Source: DATKEJ01 sp963768715 (lineage in GTDB: Bacteria > Bacteroidota > Rhodothermia > Rhodothermales > DATKEJ01). From it: a DNA stretch of 64,000 nucleotides. The notes below the pieces were generated by a model. That model was not told the DNA's origin. It did not search any database and saw nothing but the letters and a program-made list of their open reading frames with translations. Where the stretch lies: assembly GCA_963768715.1 (NCBI GenBank), contig CAVYJC010000011.1:496001-560000 (forward strand), read 5' to 3'. Made by a program: the position numbers and the translations under genes. The first letter of the stretch is position 1. The number at the start of each line of letters is the position of its first letter. Below are positions 45,031 through 54,873 of this stretch, piece by piece.

Positions 45031-46429
45031 ATGAATTACGATACAATCATCCAGGGCGGTACGGTGGTGACGCCCGGCGGTCGGGTGCGCGCCGACGTTG
45101 GAATCAGCGGAGAGAAGATCACCGCAGTGGGTACGAATCTCGGCCGTGACGCGACGGTCGAACGTATCATTGACGCCAAAGGGCATTACGTGCTGCCCGG
45201 CATGCTGGACGTTCACGTCCACCTCGCACTACCCTTCTGCGGGACCGTCTCCTCCGACGACTACTACACCGGCACGCGTGCCGCAGCGCGCGGCGGCGTC
45301 ACGACCCTCATCGACTTCGCCATCCCATACGAGGGCGACTCCCTTACCAAGGCGGCCAACAACTGGTTTGACAAGGCCGAGGACAAGGCGCTGATCGACT
45401 ACACGTTCCATATCTGCATCACGCGGTGGGACGAGCATCAGGGCGAGATCGGCAGCATGGTCGACAACGGCTTTACGACGTTCAAGGAGTTTATGATTTA
45501 TGCGGCCGAGGGATGGCAGTCGGATGACAGGGCCATGTTCGGTACGCTGGAGCTGATGCGCGAATACGGCGCCATGCTCCTCGTGCATGCCGAATCGTCG
45601 CGGGTCCTGGATGAGCTCATCGACCGGCATCATACTCCTGAGCTGATGGAAGAACTCGGCGCCCAGCTGCACGCGATGACGCGACCGAATTTCATCGAGG
45701 CCGAGGCTATTCAACGGGCCATAACCTGGTGCGATGCCACCAAGGGCCAGCTCTACATCGTGCATATGTCGACGGCCGAGGGCGCCGACCTCGTGAAGGC
45801 GGCCCAGACGAAAGGGATCCCGGTACTCGGCGAAACCTGCGCCCAATACCTGGTTCTCGACGACTCGCTGTTCGCCGGCGAGGACGGACACCTTTACGCC
45901 TGCTGCCCCCAAATCAAGAAACCTGCCGATCAGAAACGTCTCTGGCAAGGATTGAAGGACGGCGAAGTATCGGTTGTATCGACTGATACCTGCACGTTCA
46001 CTCGGGAGCAGAAGGCGATGTGGGACGGCGACTGGACGAAGATTCCGATGGGCCTCCCGGGTCTCGAGACCCTCCTCCCCATCGTTTATACACACGGGGT
46101 GTTGAAGCGCCGGTTGACGTTGGAGGAGATGTGCGACCGCCTCTCCACGAATCCGGCGAAAATCATGGGACTTTACCCGCAGAAGGGAGCTATCCGAGTT
46201 GGTTCCGATGCGGACATCGCCATCATCCATCCAAGGGACCGAATTGAGGTCGACCCAAGTAAGATGGAGACCAATGCCGACTGGTCACCATACGCAAGGC
46301 TGGTCATTGGCCGGATTCGCCAGAACGACTCTCTCACGCGGCGAAGTTATTGTCGACGACTACGAAGTCGTTGGCGAGGCCGGAAGGGGCAAATGGCTTC
46401 CGCGAAAGACCGCCGGTCTTCGAAACTAG
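45031..46429 (+). CDS. hydA: Dihydropyrimidinase / D-hydantoinase, frameshifted near the C-terminus
   Basis: About 466 residues when repaired. Opens dihydrouracil or dihydrothymine to the N-carbamoyl-beta-amino acid. Metal ligands: HVHL in VLPGMLDVHVHLALPF, the carboxylated lysine in TTFKEFMIYAAE, histidines in LLVHAES and LYIVHMSTAEG, and aspartate in VVSTDTCTFT. An extra C at about 46295 shifts the frame; the correct end (GWSLAGFARTTLSRGEVIVDDYEVVG ... RKTAGLRN) is in the next frame and stops at 46429. Confidence 0.9.
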
Positions 46430-46464
46430 TCGTCTTGCGACTTCCTTAACCGTTGTACACCGTG

Positions 46465-47935
46465 ATGGAGACAATTTCGGCTCAGACCATCCCCAACTTC
46501 GTTGCGGGTAAATCCGCGATCAGTGAAACAACCCGGAGTCTGCCCGTAACGAAACCGATGACCGGAGAGGTCATCGCGCACGTTCCGATGTCGGATGGCG
46601 CCGATCTCGATGCCGCCGTTTCAGCCGCCGCCGGGGCGCAAAAGGAATGGTGCGCGCTCCCGCTGAAGGACCGCGTTCAGGTGATGTACCGGTTCAAAAC
46701 GCTGATCGAGTCCAACATCGGCCATCTGGCGGATGTCATCACCACCGAGAACGGAAAGACCCTTCCTGAATCACGCGGCAGTATTCTCCGAGCGATCGAA
46801 TGCGTCGAATTTGCGGCGAGCCTGCCACAAATGGCATCCGGCGAAGTGCAGGAAGTGAGCCGCGGCGTCGAGTGCAAGACCGTTCGGCAGCCCCTCGGCG
46901 TAGTTGCGGGCATCACGCCCTTCAATTTTCCCTTCATGGTGCCTCTTTGGATGGTGCCGATGGCCATTTCGCTTGGCAATGCCTTCATCCTCAAGCCGTC
47001 GGAACAGACACCGTTGAGCGCGCTGGAGATCGCCCGGCTCCTGCAGGACGCCGGACTCCCCGACGGCATCTTCTCGGTCGTCCACGGAGATCGCGTGATC
47101 GTGGAAGCGATTTGCGACCATCCCGGCATATCGGCCATCGGATTCGTGGGCTCCACCCGCGTCGCGAAGGCCGTTTACGAGCGAGGCTCCGCGGCCGGCA
47201 AACGGGTGCGCGCGCTCGGCGGGGCGAAAAACCACTTGGTTGTGGTGCCAGACGCTGATCCCGACATGACCGCGGCGAACGTCGTGGCCTCGGTAGCGGG
47301 CTGCGCCGGCCAGCGATGCATGGCCGCCAGTGTGCTGCTCGCGGTGGGGGACGTCGATCACATCATCGATCGCATCCGTACCCAGATGGCCTCTCTTCGG
47401 GCCGGTCACGATATCGGCGCCATCATCAGTGAGGCGGCGTTCGATCGTATATCCGGATACCTGGATAGAGCCGGTCAGAACGGCGCAAGTTTAACGCTCG
47501 ACGGACGCGGAAGCCGTGGCTGATGACGTTCCCGCGGGCGGCCGCTTTCTTGGCGCCTCGATCATCGACAACGCCCAGCCCGATCACGAGGCTTCTTGTG
47601 ACGAGATCTTCGGACCGACCCTGACGATCATCCGATGCAAGACGCTGGAAGAAGCGCTCGACATCGAGAACGCGAATCCGTATGGAAATGCAGCCGCGAT
47701 CTATACGTCTACCGGAAAGACGGCGACGTACTTTGCCGAACACGCCTCGGCCGGCATGATCGGCGTCAACATCGGGGTACCCGTTCCCCGTGAACCGTTT
47801 GCTTTCGGCGGATGGAACAACAGCGCATTCGGAGGTGGCGACATGACAGGAAAATCGGCCATCGACTTCTGGACGCGAACGAAGAAGATCACGACAAAGT
47901 GGTCTGATGCCCATCGCTCCAACTGGATGAGCTGA
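46465..47935 (+). CDS. mmsA: CoA-acylating methylmalonate-semialdehyde dehydrogenase, frameshifted
   Basis: About 489 residues when repaired. Oxidises malonate- or methylmalonate-semialdehyde to acetyl- or propionyl-CoA with NAD, the exit step after beta-alanine or beta-aminoisobutyrate transamination. ITPFNFPFMVPLWMVPMAI and the nucleophile loop GCAGQRCMA are typical; LGGAKNH has asparagine where most aldehyde dehydrogenases have the general-base glutamate, as known for this subfamily. An extra G at 47509-47510 splits the frame; PAGGRFLGASIID onward continues to 47935. Confidence 0.9.
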
Positions 47936-47965
47936 AGCTCAATCACTCTGTGACCCGGAGGCCTC

Positions 47966-49282
47966 GTGCATAACAAAACCCAGCTATCCGCCCAGCAGCT
48001 CGCAGAGAATTTCGCCGATCTGCATCCTCCCTTTTCCAGGGATGAGGCCTCGGTAGAAGCTTCGCGATGTCTCTACTGCTTCGATGCACCCTGCACCAGG
48101 GCCTGCCCAACACACATCGACGTTCCCAAGTTCATTCGGCAGATTCTGCACGACAATCTGCCGGGGGCCGGACAGACGATCCTCCAGGCAAACATATTCG
48201 GAGGATCGTGCGCGCGTGCCTGCCCCACAGAGGTCCTCTGCGAGGGTGCGTGTGTCGATCGCACCCTGCTGAAGGAGCCCGTCCAGATCGGGCGACTCCA
48301 GCGATATGCAACCGACTTCGTTGCCGAGAACGACGTGCAGTTTTTCGAAGCCGGCTCCGACACCGGGCGCCGCGTCGCGATTGTAGGCGCCGGTCCTGCA
48401 GGCCTTACCTGTGCGCACGAGCTAAGAAAGATCGGCCACGGGGTGACCGTATTTGAGGCAAAAGACGTTCCCGGCGGCCTGAACACACTCGGCATCGCGG
48501 CCTACAAGATTTCCACTGAGTTCGCTCTTTCCGAGGTCGAATATCTTCTCTCGATCGGCATCGACCTGGAGCTGAACTCCCCGATCAACTCGAGCAAGCT
48601 CAACCGGATGCTCAATGAGTACGACGCGGTTTGTCTCGCAGTCGGCCTCGGTGCAACGGCACGCCTCGACATCCCGGGAGAGGAATTGCCCGGTGTCGTC
48701 GAAGCGCTTGATTTCATCTTCCAGACACATACGGGACCACTCTCTCAATGTCGCGTAGGCAAGAACGTGGTCGTTATCGGCGCCGGCAACACGGCGATCG
48801 ATGCCGCGACGGAGGCCGTTCGCCTCGGAGCCGAGTCCGTTACGATCGTCTACCGGCGGTCCCAGTTTGAGATGTCCGCCTTCCGGTACGAGTACGAACT
48901 TGCCAAAGGTGACCAGATACGGTTCGAGTGGCACCTTGCACCCGAGGCGTTCATCGAGGAGGATGGCCATCTGTCTGGCGTCCGGTTCAAACGCGTGAAT
49001 GCAGACGGAGAAACCGGCTCCGAAAGCACTTATGTGGACTTTGGATGCGACATGGCCATCAAGGCCCTCGGCCAAGTTCCTCTCCTCTCTCTTTTGCACC
49101 AATATGAAGAGTTGGCCGACGCGAAGGGTCGCGTTCAGGTAGATCCGGCAACAGGCCGAACGTCCATCGAGGGACTCTTCGCCGGCGGAGACTGCATCAG
49201 TCGCGGCGCCGAAATCGTCGATGCAGTCCAGGAAGGCAAGATCGCCGCATCCGGCATCCACGAATACCTCAGCCGATCATGA
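47966..49282 (+). CDS. preT: NAD-dependent dihydropyrimidine dehydrogenase subunit PreT
   Basis: 438 residues, GTG start preceded by GGAGG. N-terminal FeS domain (CLYCFDAPCTRACPTHIDV, GGSCARACPTEVLCEGACV) followed by FAD-binding GAGPAGLTCAHEL and NAD-binding VIGAGNTAIDAATEA; the end GLFAGGDCISRGAEIVDAVQEGKIAA closes the FAD site. Passes electrons between NAD(P)H and the catalytic PreA subunit. Its last codons overlap preA by ATGA. Confidence 0.93.
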   Translation: MHNKTQLSAQQLAENFADLHPPFSRDEASVEASRCLYCFDAPCTRACPTHIDVPKFIRQILHDNLPGAGQTILQANIFGGSCARACPTEVLCEGACVDRTLLKEPVQIGRLQRYATDFVAENDVQFFEAGSDTGRRVAIVGAGPAGLTCAHELRKIGHGVTVFEAKDVPGGLNTLGIAAYKISTEFALSEVEYLLSIGIDLELNSPINSSKLNRMLNEYDAVCLAVGLGATARLDIPGEELPGVVEALDFIFQTHTGPLSQCRVGKNVVVIGAGNTAIDAATEAVRLGAESVTIVYRRSQFEMSAFRYEYELAKGDQIRFEWHLAPEAFIEEDGHLSGVRFKRVNADGETGSESTYVDFGCDMAIKALGQVPLLSLLHQYEELADAKGRVQVDPATGRTSIEGLFAGGDCISRGAEIVDAVQEGKIAASGIHEYLSRS

Positions 49283-50661
49283 CGTTGGAATCGACATTCT
49301 GCGGGATCAAGAGTCCCAATCCGTTCTGGCTGGCTTCCGGCCCGCCGACGAACTCCTCCTATCAAGTGTCGCGCGCCTTCGAGGCCGGCTGGGGAGGCGT
49401 CGTGTGGAAGACGCTCAGCCAGGAGCCAATCGTGAACGTGTACTCGCGATACGGAGGCTTAGACTACGACGGAAGAAAGCTGGTAGGCTTCAACAACATC
49501 GAGCTCATCACCGACCGTACGCTCGAGGTCAACCTGAAAGAGATTCGTCAAGTAAAAGTCGAATTTCCGGCCCACGCGCTCGTCGTGTCGCTCATGGCCG
49601 AAACGACGCAGGCGGCCTGGCACGATCTGGTCAAGCGAGTCGAGGATACCGGATGTGACGGTCTCGAACTCAATTTCGGCTGCCCCCACGGCATGAGCGA
49701 ACGCGGCATGGGTTCGGCCGTCGGTCAGGTACCGGACTATGCGCGCCAGGTCACCGAATGGGTGAAGGAAGTGGCACGCACCCCCGTCCTTATAAAACTG
49801 ACCCCGAACGTTACAGATATCCGCTACGTTGCACGAGCCGCTGTCGATGGTGGCGCCGACGCGCTGTCGCTTATCAATACCATCAACTCCATAATGGGAG
49901 TCGATCTGGAAACGCTCGAACCTAAACCGAGCGTCGCCGGGCGCGGCTCTCACGGCGGATACTGTGGTCCGGCGGTCAAGCCGATCGCACTGAATATGGT
50001 CCAGCAGTTGGCGACGGACCCTCAGACCGACGTTCCCATCTCGGGGATCGGCGGCGTGCAGGGATGGCAAGATGCGGTTGAGTTCATGCTTCTCGGCGCT
50101 TCGAATGTTCAGGTCTGCACGGCGGTAATGCACTACGGCTTCCGAATCGTTGAACATCTAGCGGATGGCATGCTTCGGTGGATGCAACAGAAGGGATACG
50201 AGTCTCCCGCCGATTTCGTCGGGCTGTCCGCTCCAACAGTGGGCGAATGGGCCGATCTGGACCTCGGATACCGCATCGTTGCGCAAATCGATCAGGAGAA
50301 ATGCATCAACTGCGGGCTATGCTACATCGCCTGCGAAGACGGGGCTCATCAGTCCATAAACCGCACCCAGATTCCGATCGACGACTTTGCCAGGCATTCG
50401 GCCAATGGAGGAGCGCACGATGTTTTCCAGAGCGGGCGCAAGCAGGTCCTGCCCGGATCGGGTGGCAACTATGCCAATCGATACGAGATCAAACAGGATA
50501 CATGCGTCGGTTGCAACCTGTGCAGCCTGGTTTGCCCGGTGTCGGAATGCATCACGATGCACGAGATGCCCTCCACAATTCCGCACATAACGTGGCGGGA
50601 GTATCAGGCGAAGCTCGCCTCCGGAGAGATGGGACCGATCGATCCGCCTCAGCACGTGTGA
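49279..50661 (+). CDS. preA: NAD-dependent dihydropyrimidine dehydrogenase subunit PreA
   Basis: 460 residues. Reduces uracil or thymine to the 5,6-dihydro form (first step of the pathway). FMN-barrel with SPNPFWLASGPPTNS, the active-site loop ELNFGCPHGMSERGMGSAVGQ, INTINSIMGVDL and GIGGVQGWQDAVEF; a C-terminal two-[4Fe-4S] ferredoxin module (CINCGLCYIACED, CVGCNLCSLVCPVSEC). Last gene of the operon, followed by a strong hairpin. Confidence 0.94.
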   Translation: MTLESTFCGIKSPNPFWLASGPPTNSSYQVSRAFEAGWGGVVWKTLSQEPIVNVYSRYGGLDYDGRKLVGFNNIELITDRTLEVNLKEIRQVKVEFPAHALVVSLMAETTQAAWHDLVKRVEDTGCDGLELNFGCPHGMSERGMGSAVGQVPDYARQVTEWVKEVARTPVLIKLTPNVTDIRYVARAAVDGGADALSLINTINSIMGVDLETLEPKPSVAGRGSHGGYCGPAVKPIALNMVQQLATDPQTDVPISGIGGVQGWQDAVEFMLLGASNVQVCTAVMHYGFRIVEHLADGMLRWMQQKGYESPADFVGLSAPTVGEWADLDLGYRIVAQIDQEKCINCGLCYIACEDGAHQSINRTQIPIDDFARHSANGGAHDVFQSGRKQVLPGSGGNYANRYEIKQDTCVGCNLCSLVCPVSECITMHEMPSTIPHITWREYQAKLASGEMGPIDPPQHV

Positions 50662-50667
50662 GGTAGT

Positions 50668-50700
50668 AAACCTGACAGGTCTTGGAGACCTGTCAGGTTT
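50668..50700. terminator. Perfect 15-bp hairpin between the preA and cox operons
   Basis: AAACCTGACAGGTCT - TGG - AGACCTGTCAGGTTT. It sits between two converging operons and can end both. A half-copy (AGACCTGACAGGTTTCTGCT) follows directly to about 50725, so it is also a repeat-like element. Confidence 0.8.
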
Positions 50701-50729
50701 CTGCTAGACCTGACAGGTTTCTGCTGCCC

Positions 50730-51504
50730 TTACGACGCATACTCGGCCATTTCCACGGCCATCTTCTTAAGCCACGCGTCGTAATCGGCTTGCGTGTCGA
50801 TATACACGACAGCCCGCATCCGGTAGTGACTAAGTCCGCACAGCTGGGCGCAGCTGATCTCGAACTTCCCGGTTTCCGTGGGTACGAACCCGACAGGGAT
50901 TTCGAGGCCCGGGATAGCATCCTGCTTGACACGCTGCGCATGCATCCAGAAACTGTGGATCACATCCTTCGACGTGATATGGAGCACGATGTGTTTGTTG
51001 ACGGGCAGATGCAGCTCGTTGAGGGTGATGATGTCGTCGGTCGCAGCAGAATCGTCACGGTCCAGCCCCAATGGATTGAACTGCGTATCCACAAGGTTCG
51101 GGTCCCTGCGGCCAAAGACGCCGTCCTCACCCGGATACTGAAAATTCCAGGCAAACTGCTCGGCAATGACGTTCACGTGGACGGCGTCCTCTGCATTCGG
51201 GGCGACGTCCCGCCAGATCGACCAATTTGGAATCGCGAAGATGGCCAGCAGCATTATTTCAGCCAGTATGACGCCTCCTTCCTGGAACTTGGCCAGCTTG
51301 CCTGTGGTGCCCCTGGTAGTTTGCCTGGGGATTCTTTCCGGCGCGGAAACGAATCATCGTATAGATAAAGAACGAACCCCAACCGAGAGCGAGCAAGAGC
51401 ATGAGCCAGTGCACCAATCCGGTCCAGTAGTCCAACTCAGCGGCGTGAGCAGATGCCTGCTCGGGCAGCCCCAGGAACTTGTGAATATCCAGCAACTCTT
51501 TCAT
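50730..51504 (-). CDS. coxB: Cytochrome c oxidase subunit II, frameshifted
   Basis: About 257 residues when repaired. The N-terminal frame (DYWTGLVHWLMLLLALGWGSFFIYTMIRFRA) holds the first membrane span; after an extra C in the C4 run at 51310-51313 the frame changes to GTTGKLAKFQEGGVILAE with the second span. The CuA site is complete: an upstream IHSFWM, and CAQLCGLSHYRM (two Cys, His, Met). No heme c domain is fused. The last gene of the oxidase operon, unusually placed after subunits I, III and IV. Confidence 0.88.
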
Positions 51505-51525
51505 ATCTGTGGTGGATTAGTACGA

Positions 51526-51810
51526 TTACCGCGCGTCGTTATCTCTGTCGATCAACTCACCGAACTCCGATACGACCAGATCGCCTGCCTCCAGCAATCT
51601 TGCCCTGACGGTCATCTTCCGAAAGAAATTGACTACACCGGTTCCGACTAATCCGGTAAAGCCAAGAAGGGCCGCCATGGATATGGCAATGCCGCGGGTC
51701 GTCATTGTATCGACGGCTGCCCCAAAACAGTGTTCGCAGGCCCAGGCCGTTTGCGGAAGGGCAACGAGGACGAGGATGAGGCAGATCAGTGTGGTGGAGA
51801 ATCTGTTCAT
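51526..51810 (-). CDS. Small exported/membrane protein in the oxidase operon
   Basis: 94 residues. Signal peptide (LICLILVLVALPQTAWA), then CEHC and GIAISMAALLGFTGLVGTGVVNFF as a membrane span, then a charged cytoplasmic-type tail. The CEHC pair just after the signal could bind copper or be redox-active; it is not recognised. Lies between subunit II and another small gene. Confidence 0.65.
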   Translation of the reverse strand: MNRFSTTLICLILVLVALPQTAWACEHCFGAAVDTMTTRGIAISMAALLGFTGLVGTGVVNFFRKMTVRARLLEAGDLVVSEFGELIDRDNDAR

Positions 51811-51831
51811 TGGACTATCCCGAAGGGTTTG

Positions 51832-52029
51832 TCACAGTTTCTTGAGCTTTCGAAAGAACCGGATGCCGTACCAGATAAGGAGGCCGCACGCTACCAGGGA
51901 GACGACGCCGAGGGTCAGCTCGCTCGTGTGTCCATACTTGAGATAGTCGATCAGGCTCGAAATTCCGAAACCCAGCGTCGTAAGGGTGGCTACGACAATA
52001 AAGAAAATATGGAAGCTCTTGAGCGACAC
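51832..52029 (-). CDS. Small two-span membrane protein in the oxidase operon
   Basis: 65 residues, GTG start touching the subunit IV stop codon. Two spans (FHIFFIVVATLTTLGFGISSLIDYL and TLGVVSLVACGLLIWYGIRFF) and a lysine-rich end. It is typical of unnamed small proteins in Bacteroidota cox clusters. Confidence 0.7.
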   Translation of the reverse strand: MSLKSFHIFFIVVATLTTLGFGISSLIDYLKYGHTSELTLGVVSLVACGLLIWYGIRFFRKLKKL

Positions 52030-52347
52030 CTATGTCCCAGCCTGGTCAGCGTGCGCAGCAGGAAATATGATAAACATAGCAGCGAAGAACACAACGGTCA
52101 AAATGAGGATGGCGTAGATCACCTTCTTCTCGGAGACCAGGTGCATAAAATAAGCCGCGACCAGCCCTCCCTTTACGCAGGCGATGAATAGCGCAACGAT
52201 CAGGGCCGGAACGATCGACAGGTGCAGGTAGGCTACCGCCACGGTGATCACGGTCAGAGCCGCTAGTGCGGCGAAGACCGTGATGTACACCCGAACGTGC
52301 TTCTTGATATCAGCGTGAGCAGCGTCAGACACGTCGTCCTCCGTCAA
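52030..52347 (-). CDS. Cytochrome c oxidase subunit IV family protein
   Basis: 105 residues with three spans. HVRVYITVFAALAALTVITVAVAY and FIACVKGGLVAAYFMHL are the family marks (COX4_pro/CyoD type). Overlaps subunit III by 4 bp. Confidence 0.85.
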   Translation of the reverse strand: MTEDDVSDAAHADIKKHVRVYITVFAALAALTVITVAVAYLHLSIVPALIVALFIACVKGGLVAAYFMHLVSEKKVIYAILILTVVFFAAMFIIFPAAHADQAGT

Positions 52348-52961
52348 ATGAGATAGATCGTGGGAAACAGAAAGATCCAGACGAGATCGACAAAGTGCCA
52401 GTAGAGCCCGGCGATCTCGATCCTATTCGTGAACCGGCGTGGATCCGTTTTCCACATCTTGGAGCCGGGGCCCCAGAAGTATCCGTTTACAATCAATCCC
52501 CCGATCACGTGCAGCCCGTGCAGGCCCGTCAGCGTGAAGTAAATCGCAAGGACATTGCTCTGCGACGGGAAGAGACCATGCTCGAAATGGTGGCTGTACT
52601 CGAAAAACTTGATCCCCAGGAAGGCGAGGCCGCACAGGATTGTGAGCCCCATAAAGAGCTTATACCGGTCGAATCGGTTCATCATGAGCGACGCCCACGC
52701 CATAACCATGGTCACTGACGAGCCGATCAGCACGAGCGTGTTGACGGTCGCCAGAGGGACGTTCAGTATGTCGGAGGCGTGCGCGTAGGCAACCCCATCG
52801 ATCATTCCCGGCCAGGCATCGACGCCGACGCGCAGGAAGATATACGCCGAGAACAACCCTCCAAACAGCATCACCTCGGATGCGAGGAAGAGCCAGACGC
52901 CCAACTTCGCGTTGAAAACGCCGGTGTCGGGCCTGGGCGAAACGGTATACGGAATCTCCAT
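52344..52961 (-). CDS. coxC: Cytochrome c oxidase subunit III
   Basis: 205 residues, five spans. KLGVWLFLASEVMLFGGLFSAYIFLR at the N-terminus and GLHGLHVIGGLIVNGYF are the canonical subunit III segments; the C-terminus AGLYWHFVDLVWIFLFPTIYLI is intact. Starts 3 bp after the subunit I stop. Confidence 0.92.
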   Translation of the reverse strand: MEIPYTVSPRPDTGVFNAKLGVWLFLASEVMLFGGLFSAYIFLRVGVDAWPGMIDGVAYAHASDILNVPLATVNTLVLIGSSVTMVMAWASLMMNRFDRYKLFMGLTILCGLAFLGIKFFEYSHHFEHGLFPSQSNVLAIYFTLTGLHGLHVIGGLIVNGYFWGPGSKMWKTDPRRFTNRIEIAGLYWHFVDLVWIFLFPTIYLI

Positions 52962-52964
52962 TGC

Positions 52965-54749
52965 TCAGGCCTCCATTTGGACTTGGGATTGCAACGACGG
53001 AAGCTCGCCTTGCGGCAAGAAACTGTGGGGGGCTTCCGGGGGACTGTACTCGTAAGGACCGCGAACCACCTTTGGAATTGTCACGAAATTGCCGTGGGCG
53101 ATTGGTGGTGTCGGGGCAGCCGTCCATTCGAGCGTCGTAGCATCCCAGGGATTCTCCTTAACCTGCTTCCCGTGTTTCCAGCTGAGGAACACGTTGATTA
53201 TGAACGGAATCTGCGCGAGAGCGAGCAGCCACGCACAAATCGACATGAACTGGTTGTAGTGAATAACCGGGGCGGCATACTGGTAGATCTGACCACCGTC
53301 ATACAGGCGCCTGGAAACTCCCGCCAGTCCCTGAATAAACATGGGCATAAAGATCCCGTTCATGAAAATGATCGTTCCCCAGAAATGCACCTTTCCGAGC
53401 TTATCGCTCAGCTGGCGCCCTGTCATTTTCGGGAACCAGTAGTAGATGCCCGCAAAAAGGGCGATGATTGTGCCCGGCGCAACCACATAGTGGAAGTGCC
53501 CGATCACGTAGTACGTGTCGTGCAGATGGATGTCGGTTGGCGCCAGTCCGAGCGGTAGACCCGTGAGGCCCCCAATTCCAAACATCGGGAGGAAACCGAG
53601 CGCGAAGAGCATCGGTGTCGTGAACCGTATCGAACCGCCGTGGAGCGACAGAAACAGGCCTGAGAGAATGATCACCGAAGGAATCGAGATGATCATCGTC
53701 GTGATCTGGAAGAAGGCGCTGATGGCGGTGCCCATGCCCGTGATGAACATGTGGTGGGCCCAAACAATAAAGGACATGAAGCCGAGAAAGATCAGGGAGT
53801 ACACCATCGTTTTGTATCCCCAGAGCGGCTTCCGTGTGTTGTTGGCGATGATCTCCGCCACAATGCCCATAGCAGGCAGGATCAGCACGTAAACCTCAGG
53901 GTGCGCAAGGAACCAGAACAGGTGCTGCCAGAGCAGCGGACTTCCCCCGCCGGCAGCATCGAGCGCCTGACCGCTGACTACGAGTCCGCTCGGAAGGAAG
54001 AAACTCGTACCGGCGAGCCGGTCCATAATCTGCAGCACGCCGGCCGCCTCGAGGGGCGGAAACGCCAGCAGAAGCAGAAACGACGTCACGAATTGAGCCC
54101 AGACGAAGAACGGCAGTCTCATGAAGGAGAGACCCGGGGCTCGCAACTGGATGATTGTAGTGAGAAAGTTGACTGCACCGAGCAGGGACGACGTAATCAG
54201 GAAGACCATGCCGAAGAGCCACATCGTCTGCCCCATGGTTTCGATGTCGGCGAGCGGCGGATAGGATGTCCATCCCGACTTGGCGGCGCCTGCGGGCACG
54301 ATGAAACTCGACAGCATGATCATGCCACCAACGAAATAGCACCAGTAGCTGGCCATGTTGAGTTTCGGGAAGGCCATGTCGGGGGCGCCGATCTGCAGGG
54401 GTACGATGTAGTTGCCGAAAGCACCCACGGCCAGCGGCACGATGCCGAGGAACACCATGATCGTGCCGTGCATCGCCCCGAGTTGATTATAGAATTCGGG
54501 GAGCATCACGCCGTCGGGCATTCTTTCCGAGCCAAGGAGCTTTCCGATAAACGGCAGCGCCTCGCCCGGATAAGCAAGCTGCCACCGCATCAGCATGACA
54601 AGTGAGAAGCCAAAAAACAGGAAAAGAAGCGCCGTGATGCCGTATTGCAACCCGATCACCTTGTGATCGGTCGAAAAGACATACTTGCGCCAGAACGAAA
54701 GGTCGTGATGCCCCTCGTGCCCATTGCCGGCGTGTGCGCTGTCAGACAT
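52965..54749 (-). CDS. coxA: Cytochrome c oxidase subunit I, type A1
   Basis: 594 residues, twelve spans. Heme a ligand in MHGTIMVFLG, D-channel aspartate in LQIGAPDMAFPKLN, CuB ligand with cross-linked tyrosine and proton-relay glutamate in WFLAHPEVYVLILP, CuB histidines in WAHHMF, heme a3/a ligands in YYVIGHFHYVVAPG. These mark an A1-type proton-pumping aa3 oxidase. Second gene of the operon after the cupredoxin lipoprotein. Confidence 0.95.
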   Translation of the reverse strand: MSDSAHAGNGHEGHHDLSFWRKYVFSTDHKVIGLQYGITALLFLFFGFSLVMLMRWQLAYPGEALPFIGKLLGSERMPDGVMLPEFYNQLGAMHGTIMVFLGIVPLAVGAFGNYIVPLQIGAPDMAFPKLNMASYWCYFVGGMIMLSSFIVPAGAAKSGWTSYPPLADIETMGQTMWLFGMVFLITSSLLGAVNFLTTIIQLRAPGLSFMRLPFFVWAQFVTSFLLLLAFPPLEAAGVLQIMDRLAGTSFFLPSGLVVSGQALDAAGGGSPLLWQHLFWFLAHPEVYVLILPAMGIVAEIIANNTRKPLWGYKTMVYSLIFLGFMSFIVWAHHMFITGMGTAISAFFQITTMIISIPSVIILSGLFLSLHGGSIRFTTPMLFALGFLPMFGIGGLTGLPLGLAPTDIHLHDTYYVIGHFHYVVAPGTIIALFAGIYYWFPKMTGRQLSDKLGKVHFWGTIIFMNGIFMPMFIQGLAGVSRRLYDGGQIYQYAAPVIHYNQFMSICAWLLALAQIPFIINVFLSWKHGKQVKENPWDATTLEWTAAPTPPIAHGNFVTIPKVVRGPYEYSPPEAPHSFLPQGELPSLQSQVQMEA

Positions 54750-54873
54750 GGTGGACTTGAGTTACAGGGTCGTGATTCAGAAACAAGAAAGAGAGGCGAC
54801 GGACTCGCCCGGTCCCTCAGGTCCGCGCGTGCCCGCCGCCATGGGTGTCATTCCAACGTTTCGATAAGGCGCA

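Noticed and set aside
45229..46230. 333-residue minus-strand frame opposite dihydropyrimidinase
   Set aside because: Shadow of hydA, which has all metal-binding motifs.
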